Assembly: GCF_014357575.1 (NCBI RefSeq)
Contig: NZ_JACONW010000040.1
Location: 1 to 42,622 of the forward strand
Direction of reading: 5' to 3'
From: Pseudomonas folii
GTDB lineage: Bacteria; Pseudomonadota; Gammaproteobacteria; Pseudomonadales; Pseudomonadaceae
Length of the DNA: 42,622 bases
The translations under genes and the position numbers were made by a program. The notes beneath the pieces were generated by a model. It searched no databases and was not told where the DNA came from. It saw nothing but the letters and a program-made list of their open reading frames with translations. Positions 36,201-42,622 of this stretch are shown here, in pieces. How positions within the stretch are numbered: the stretch's first letter is position 1; every line of letters begins with the position of its first letter.

Positions 36201-36718
36201 AATGCGGATCCTTTCAATGTCAGTGGCAAACCGGCAACGGTCAGCACCACACGCTGGCAACGTTCGGCCAGGGCTTGGTGCAACAGGCCCGCTTCATCGA
36301 CATAACGACGAGTCAGCTCACCGAGGGGCACCACGCCCAGCCCGGTTTCGTTACTGACAAAAATGATTTCGCCCGGCAATTGCGCCAGACAGTCGAGTAA
36401 CGCCTGACGCTCTTGCACCAGACGCTCGGTGTTTTCAAGCATCAGCAAATTGGTCAACCACAGGGTCAGGCAATCCACGAGCAAGCAGCGATCGACGCTG
36501 GCGTTGTCACGCAGAACCTGCGCCAGTTCGATGGGTTCTTCGATCAGGCCCCAGGTGTCAGGCCGACGCTCGCGATGCAAGGCGACGCGTTGATTCAGTT
36601 CGCCATCTACCGGCTGGCTGGTGGCGATGTAAATCACTTCCAGCCCTGAGCCAGCGGCAAGGCTTTCAGCCAGCTTGCTCTTGCCGGAGCGTGCGCCACC
36701 GAGAATCAGCTGTTGCAT
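36197..36718 (-). CDS. cobU: Adenosylcobinamide kinase/guanylyltransferase
   Basis: CobU (CobP in Pseudomonas naming) phosphorylates adenosylcobinamide and attaches GMP. The 173-residue enzyme has Walker A GGARSGKS (7-14), the guanylylated His48 in [10 protein letters not shown], a Walker B-like [14 protein letters not shown] and [18 protein letters not shown]. The start at 36718 is preferred ([15 protein letters not shown]); the longer open frame upstream is translated REP sequence. It is the first gene of the cobU-cobT-cobC overlap set here. In PAO1 the preceding gene is cobQ; here a REPIN and nicT lie upstream, so the corrin-ring genes are not adjacent. No cobalamin riboswitch is visible in the 169 bp upstream. 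Confidence 0.94.
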   Translation of the reverse strand: MQQLILGGARSGKSKLAESLAAGSGLEVIYIATSQPVDGELNQRVALHRERRPDTWGLIEEPIELAQVLRDNASVDRCLLVDCLTLWLTNLLMLENTERLVQERQALLDCLAQLPGEIIFVSNETGLGVVPLGELTRRYVDEAGLLHQALAERCQRVVLTVAGLPLTLKGSAL

Positions 36719-36772
36719 GTGCGGGACTCTCTTAAGAAAAAATGCGTCCATCTCGATTGAAACGCGATACCG

Positions 36773-36859
36773 GTGGGAGCGGTGCTTGCCCGCGATAAGG
36801 CTGGGCGCGATCTTAAGTGAACCGCGTCCAGCCTTATCGCGGGCAAGCACCGCTCCCAC
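36773..36859. repeat. REPIN with perfect 32-bp arms at the cob-nic junction
   Basis: Positions 36773-36804 (starting GTGGGAGCGGTGCTTGCC) pair perfectly with 36828-36859 around a 23-bp loop. Perfect arms suggest a young or actively copied element. It is the only feature between the cobU start and the nicT stop. Confidence 0.95.
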
Positions 36860-36887
36860 AGGGCGATACCATCCCAAATCAACTGCC

Positions 36888-38201
36888 TCAGCGATTCACC
36901 AGCTTCGCGGGCAGCGCGATCACCAGAAAGCTGCTCAGGATCAGGCATCCGGCGAAGAACCACATGGCGCCAGCGCTGCTGCCGGTGATGTCGATGGCGA
37001 TCCCCATCAGCGAGTTGCTGACCAGTCCGGCGATGTTTGCCAGTGAGCACGCCAGTGCGAAACCGGTGGCGGCGGCGCGGCCTTTGAGGAAGGTGGCAGG
37101 CAAGCTGAAGAACACTGGCACCGCACCGATAATCGCTGCCGAAGCGATAGCAAACAGCGCCACCGTCGCCACCAGGTTATGGGTGAAGAAGGTGCTGCTG
37201 GCCATGGCTACCGAGCCGATCAGGAACGGCACGATGATGTGCCAGCGACGCTCGCGATAGCGGTCCGAACTGGCACCGATCAGCAACATACCCAGCAACG
37301 CTGCAATGCTTGGCAAGGCTGTCAGTACACCGATATGAAACGTATCGACTACACCTGCGTTGCGAATAAACGTCGGCATCCAGAAGCCCATGGCGTAGGC
37401 GCTGAGCAGGATAGAGAAGTCGATACCGCCGAGCATCCAGACCTTGAGGTTGAAAAAGCCGTCGCGGAAGCTGTGCTTGCTGTCTTTGGCTTCAGCCTCA
37501 TCCAGGCGCAGTTCGCTTTCCAGCAAGGTCCTCTCTTCGGCGTTCATCCATTTGGCTTCATTGTGGTTGTTCGGCAATGCCCAGAACGTCAGGATGCCCA
37601 GCGCCACACTCGGAATCGCTTCGAGTATGAACAGCCACTGCCAGCCGCGCAGCCCGGCAGTCTGGTCAAAGTGGCCCATGATCCAGCCGGACAGCGGGCC
37701 GCCGATCACACTCGACAGCGGCAGGCCGATCATGAACAGGGCAATGATGCGTCCGCGTCGATACGTGGGAAACCAGGTGGTCAGGTAAAACAGCACCCCA
37801 GGCAGAAAACCGGCTTCTGCGGCACCCAGCAGAAAACGCAGGATGTAGAACTGCATGGGCGTGGTGACGAGCATGGTGCAGGCCGACAGCAGACCCCAGG
37901 TGATCATGATACGGGCGATCCAGATCTTTGCGCCGACTTTCTCCAGCACCAGGTTGCTTGGCACTTCGAAGAGGATGTAGCCCACGAAGAACAGCCCGGC
38001 ACCCAGGCCAAACGCGGTTTCGCTGAAGTGCAGCTGGTCGAGCATCTGCAGCTTGGCGAAGCCGATGTTGATCCGGTCCAGATAGGCAGCCAGATAGCAG
38101 AAGCACAGGAACGGAATCAGCTTCCAGGTGATCTTGCGATACATCGCTTTGATGGGGTCAGCGATGTCAGTCGCTGTTGTATTCACATTCGCAGAGGGCA
38201 T
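36888..38201 (-). CDS. nicT: Nicotinate transporter, MFS ACS family
   Basis: This 437-residue major facilitator of the anion:cation symporter family has twelve predicted helices and the family patterns YLDRINIGFAKLQM, FEVPSNLVLEKVGAK and LRFLLGAAEAGFLPGVLFYL. Its place after nicC, nicD and nicF on the same strand matches NicT of P. putida, which takes up nicotinate or 6-hydroxynicotinate. The start at 38201 (MPSANVNTTATD) has AGGAG 7 nt upstream; the frame extends 14 codons further. A repeat-bearing gap of 224 bp separates it from nicF, so it may have its own promoter or depend on read-through. The substrate is inferred from context. Confidence 0.85.
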   Translation of the reverse strand: MPSANVNTTATDIADPIKAMYRKITWKLIPFLCFCYLAAYLDRINIGFAKLQMLDQLHFSETAFGLGAGLFFVGYILFEVPSNLVLEKVGAKIWIARIMITWGLLSACTMLVTTPMQFYILRFLLGAAEAGFLPGVLFYLTTWFPTYRRGRIIALFMIGLPLSSVIGGPLSGWIMGHFDQTAGLRGWQWLFILEAIPSVALGILTFWALPNNHNEAKWMNAEERTLLESELRLDEAEAKDSKHSFRDGFFNLKVWMLGGIDFSILLSAYAMGFWMPTFIRNAGVVDTFHIGVLTALPSIAALLGMLLIGASSDRYRERRWHIIVPFLIGSVAMASSTFFTHNLVATVALFAIASAAIIGAVPVFFSLPATFLKGRAAATGFALACSLANIAGLVSNSLMGIAIDITGSSAGAMWFFAGCLILSSFLVIALPAKLVNR

Positions 38202-38388
38202 GGTGGTCTCCTGGCGGAACCTATCGTTTTTGTTTAGCCGCATGTATCAGGCACTTCGGCAGCGCTGGCATGCGGCTTCCAAAGGCAGTGTCAGAAGACT
38301 GGAAAGCGCTCTTTCGAAGCGTCCACCCAGTGGGTTCGGCCGGTGTCGACCTGACCAGAGCTCTATGGCCTGGTTCTTAACGGCAGTT

Positions 38389-38462
38389 GCGAGCTTCAAG
38401 CTATAAGCTGCAAGAGGCGGTGAGTTCAGCTTTTTTCTTGTAGCTTGGCGCTTGAAGCTTGC
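38389..38462. repeat. AAGCTTCAAGC-type inverted repeat overlapping the nicF 3' end
   Basis: GCgAGCTTCAAGC-TAT-AAGCTgCAAG (38389-38414) is inverted at 38437-38462 (21 of 26 matches). The right arm lies inside the nicF coding end. AAGCTGCAAGCTTCAAGC repeats of this type are recalled as frequent at Pseudomonas gene ends. Confidence 0.75.
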
Positions 38463-39085
38463 AGCTGCTTCATCGCCTCCACCTTGTTAACCACATCCCC
38501 ATACTTGCTGTCGATATCGAACAGGTTTGCTTCATGTGGAGCGGGGTGACGGTCGCCGACGCATTCGCGGACCACGATGGTCCGGAAACCATGTTGAACC
38601 GCATCCACTGCCGTCGCCCGAATGCAGCCGCTGGTGGAGCAACCGGCCAACACCACGGTGTCGATCCCTTGTGCGTGCAGCATCGATGCCAGGCTGGTGC
38701 CGAAAAACGAACTGGCGTATTGCTTGCTGATCACCACCTCGTCGGCGTTGGGCAAAACTTCTTCGCAGAATGCGGCCAGCGGGTTGCCGTCCACCATGTC
38801 TTTCATCACCGGGGCCTTCTTGACCCAGATGCCGCCGTCAGCAAAATGCCCGGCATGGTAGCGGATATTGGTGTGCACCACCGGTATCCCGTTCTTTCTG
38901 GCACAGGCCAGCAATTCGACGCTCTCGGCCACCGCACTGACCACGCCCGGTGCATACAGCGGCGCGCCCGGTTGGGTGTAGCCCTGCATGAAGTCGATCA
39001 TCAACAAGGCTGGCTTGTTGCCGAAGCCAATACGCTGGCCCCAGACGCCCTGATAGTTGGCATCGGCAGATTGTTGCTCGCTCAT
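38426..39085 (-). CDS. nicF: Maleamate amidohydrolase
   Basis: NicF hydrolyses maleamate to maleate and ammonia, the fourth catabolic step after 6-hydroxynicotinate. The 219-residue isochorismatase-like cysteine hydrolase has the triad Asp31 (LMIDFMQGY), Lys121 (VISKQYASSFFGT) and Cys154 (CSTSGCIRATAVDA). The start at 39085 (MSEQQSADANYQG) has GGAG about 9 nt upstream; the frame extends 33 codons further into the nicD end. The last 13 residues (QLQASSAKLQEKS) are encoded by a repeat element and probably are not part of the ancestral enzyme. It begins 40 bp after the nicD stop; nicE, which lies between them in P. putida, is missing. Confidence 0.93.
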   Translation of the reverse strand: MSEQQSADANYQGVWGQRIGFGNKPALLMIDFMQGYTQPGAPLYAPGVVSAVAESVELLACARKNGIPVVHTNIRYHAGHFADGGIWVKKAPVMKDMVDGNPLAAFCEEVLPNADEVVISKQYASSFFGTSLASMLHAQGIDTVVLAGCSTSGCIRATAVDAVQHGFRTIVVRECVGDRHPAPHEANLFDIDSKYGDVVNKVEAMKQLQASSAKLQEKS

Positions 39086-39125
39086 ATCGTGCACTCCGTT
39101 TTCTGTTCCGCTCAAGGCTGCAGGT

Positions 39126-41152
<2,027 letters not shown>

Positions 41153-41156
41153 TTAA

Positions 41157-41168
41157 AGTGTATACGCT
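41157..41168. promoter_or_regulatory. Candidate NicR operator near nicC
   Basis: AGTGTATACGCT is a near-perfect dyad (GTATAC core) 68 bp upstream of the nicC start, flanked by poly-T/A. It resembles the second site near nicX, and P. putida NicR, a MarR-type repressor, regulates both operons. Assignment is inference. Confidence 0.5.
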
Positions 41169-41323
41169 CTTTTTTTCTGATTGGAATAGCTTTGTCGAAA
41201 AAATAATTCGCGGGTTATTTATCGATGTCACTCAATGTAACCCTATTTTTATTGGTTTGTGTGAGTGGGTAACAATCTGGCGTGGCTATTGCAGACCGCT
41301 TCCGATTGATGTCTTATCGTAAA

Positions 41324-41343
41324 TATAGGGTGTACACACTATA
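41324..41343. promoter_or_regulatory. Candidate NicR operator near nicX
   Basis: TATAGGGTGTACACACTATA is palindromic at 18 of 20 positions and lies 104 bp before the nicX start, in the divergent spacer (41090-41446). The half-site GTGTA is shared with the site at 41157-41168. The TATA flanks may also serve as -10 sequence. Confidence 0.6.
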
Positions 41344-41446
41344 AAAATGCACTGACTTGTAGCGCTGCGCCTTTCTTTGGTGCGTGAAGGCGGCGAAAGC
41401 AGATACGAAACATCACAGCGTCGAGGCACGACGAAGGAGAAATGAA

Positions 41447-42502
41447 ATGGCGGTAAGCGATTGCGAATTGACTCAGATGTTCGAGCACGTGCTGGCCTTG
41501 TCCAAGGTCGATGCGACCCAGAGCGTGGCGGTGCTCAAGAGCCATTATTCAAACCCCAGAACCGTGCGTGCTGCGATGGAGGCTTCCCAGCGTCTGGGGG
41601 CCAAGGTATATGCCGTTGAACTGCCATCGTTCAACCATCCCAAGGCCATGGGTAATGACATGACCGCTTACTGCGGCGACACCGCGCTGACCGGCAATCT
41701 TGCGGCGCAACGGGCCCTTGAAGCGGCTGATTTGGTGATCGACACCATGATGCTGCTGCACTCCCCGGAGCAGGAGCAGATCCTCAAGACCGGTACACGG
41801 ATTTTGCTCGCGGTAGAGCCACCGGAAGTGTTGGCCCGCATGCTGCCGACCCTGGCTGATAAGGAGCGGGTGCTGGCCGCCGAGCAGGTGCTCAAGGAAG
41901 CCCGCTCCATTCATGTGAAGTCCAGGGCGGGCAGCGATTTCCGCGCTCAACTCGGTCAGTATCCGTCTGTCACCGAGTATGGATTTGCCGATGAGCCAGG
42001 ACGCTGGGATCACTGGCCCAGCGGCTTTCTGTTCTCTTGGCCAAACGAAGAAACCGCGGAAGGCGTGCTGGTTATCGACGTAGGCGACATCTTGCTGCCG
42101 TTCAAGAATTACTCCCGGGAACAGATCATTCTGGAAATCGAAAAGGGCTTCATTACCGAGATCAAGGGCGGTTTCGAGGCTGAATACCTGCGCGATTACA
42201 TGAAGTACTTCAATGATCCCGAGGTGTACGGCATCTCCCACATTGGCTGGGGTTTGCAGCCGCGCGCGCAATGGACCGCCATGGGCCTGCACGACAAGAA
42301 TGACGGCATGTGCATGGATGCCCGTGCGTTCTATGGCAACTTCCTGTTCTCTACCGGTCCCAATACCGAAGTCGGCGGCACCCGCAAGACGCCTTGCCAC
42401 ATGGACATCCCGCTACGCCGTTGCGATATCTATCTGGACGACAAGGCCGTGGTGCTGGGCGGGGAAGTGGTTGCGCCAGAGGCGTCGCTGGCGAAGTTGT
42501 GA
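41447..42502 (+). CDS. nicX: 2,5-dihydroxypyridine 5,6-dioxygenase
   Basis: NicX is a non-heme Fe(II) extradiol-type dioxygenase that opens 2,5-dihydroxypyridine to N-formylmaleamate. The 351-residue protein belongs to the aminopeptidase-M29-like fold. The Fe ligands recalled for P. putida NicX are at identical positions: His265 (GISHIGWG), His318 and Asp320 (PCHMDIPL). The start at 41447 (MAVSDCELTQMFEHV) has a perfect AAGGAG 7 nt upstream; the frame opens 21 codons earlier. It is divergent from nicC and followed by a REPIN. nicR, which follows nicX in P. putida, would lie beyond the window if present. Confidence 0.97.
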   Translation: MAVSDCELTQMFEHVLALSKVDATQSVAVLKSHYSNPRTVRAAMEASQRLGAKVYAVELPSFNHPKAMGNDMTAYCGDTALTGNLAAQRALEAADLVIDTMMLLHSPEQEQILKTGTRILLAVEPPEVLARMLPTLADKERVLAAEQVLKEARSIHVKSRAGSDFRAQLGQYPSVTEYGFADEPGRWDHWPSGFLFSWPNEETAEGVLVIDVGDILLPFKNYSREQIILEIEKGFITEIKGGFEAEYLRDYMKYFNDPEVYGISHIGWGLQPRAQWTAMGLHDKNDGMCMDARAFYGNFLFSTGPNTEVGGTRKTPCHMDIPLRRCDIYLDDKAVVLGGEVVAPEASLAKL

Positions 42503-42507
42503 GCCTA

Positions 42508-42593
42508 TTGGAGCGAGGCTTGCCCGCGAATGAAGCGACGCGATCAGGAGGATACAACGCGTCATCATTCTTCGCGGGCAAGCCGCGCTCCAA
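42508..42593. repeat. REPIN after nicX
   Basis: TTGGAGCGaGGCTTGCCCGC (from 42508) is inverted as GCGGGCAAGCCgCGCTCCAA (ending 42593) around a 40-45 bp linker. Starting six bases after the nicX stop, it separates nicX from any nicR further right. Confidence 0.9.
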
Positions 42594-42622
42594 CAGAATA
42601 TCTATATCGTCTGGATTTTCTA

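Noticed and set aside
36719..36877. N-terminal extension of cobU by 53 codons
   Set aside because: The extension is REP sequence; the enzyme starts at [14 protein letters not shown].
36719..36887. Cobalamin riboswitch upstream of cobU
   Set aside because: The space is filled by a REPIN and no B12-box-like sequence was seen.

Overview
This window is chromosomal DNA of a Pseudomonas, most likely a member of the P. fluorescens complex. The evidence is a Pseudomonas-type GyrA (Thr83, acidic C-terminal insert), a gyrA-mtnA-mtaD-ubiG-mupP-yciK block, an rbdA-undA pair, a GbuR/GbuA pair, a PA1414-type micro-protein, and many Pseudomonas REP/REPIN palindromes. No tRNA, rRNA, insertion sequence or CRISPR array was seen. 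Gene order is a mosaic of blocks that, from memory, lie far apart in P. aeruginosa PAO1 (about PA3168-3173, PA0854-0862, PA1414-1422, PA1278-1288), so it looks like rearranged core genome plus one accessory catabolic cluster.

Layout. 1-9.2 kb: gyrA and mtnA on the minus strand, then mtaD, ubiG, mupP, yciK and a diguanylate cyclase on the plus strand (methylthioadenosine salvage, ubiquinone, peptidoglycan recycling, c-di-GMP). 9.2-16.2 kb, minus strand: rbdA (PAS-GGDEF-EAL) followed 32 bp later by undA (1-undecene synthase), then a tight trhO / DsbA-like / ABC exporter operon. 16.2-17.1 kb: a gene-free, nested palindromic element of about 755 bp with a REP hairpin at its centre. 17.1-21.8 kb: BolA-like and DUF2059 genes, fumC coupled to a flavodoxin-fold quinone reductase, an EamA transporter and a DTW-domain tRNA modification enzyme. 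21.8-25.7 kb: divergent gbuR/gbuA, an acyl-carrier-like protein without the phosphopantetheine serine, a 43-residue PA1414-family protein and an eight-unit tandem REPIN array. 25.7-33.6 kb: rmuC, a SEL1-like protein, a gene-poor AT-rich stretch with a DnaA-box palindrome, small hypothetical genes (one phage-like), a FadL-type porin, a periplasmic glutathione peroxidase, a 40-residue membrane protein and an MFS transporter, then a four-unit REPIN array.

33.6-36.7 kb: the tail of the cobalamin pathway (cobU-cobT-cobC with ATGA overlaps, then cobS beyond a REPIN), covering nucleotide loop assembly. 36.9-42.5 kb: an aerobic nicotinate degradation cluster with nicC-nicD-nicF-nicT on the minus strand and nicX divergent. 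It covers uptake, 6-hydroxynicotinate hydroxylation with decarboxylation, 2,5-dihydroxypyridine ring opening, deformylation and deamidation to maleate. The maleate isomerase gene nicE, which sits inside this operon in P. putida, is absent here. Two GTGTA-centred palindromes in the nicC-nicX gap are candidate NicR operators.

The most unusual items are the nested palindrome, the tandem REPIN arrays, the serine-less ACP-like protein, the coupled 40-residue membrane protein, and the nic cluster without nicE joined to a truncated cob operon.
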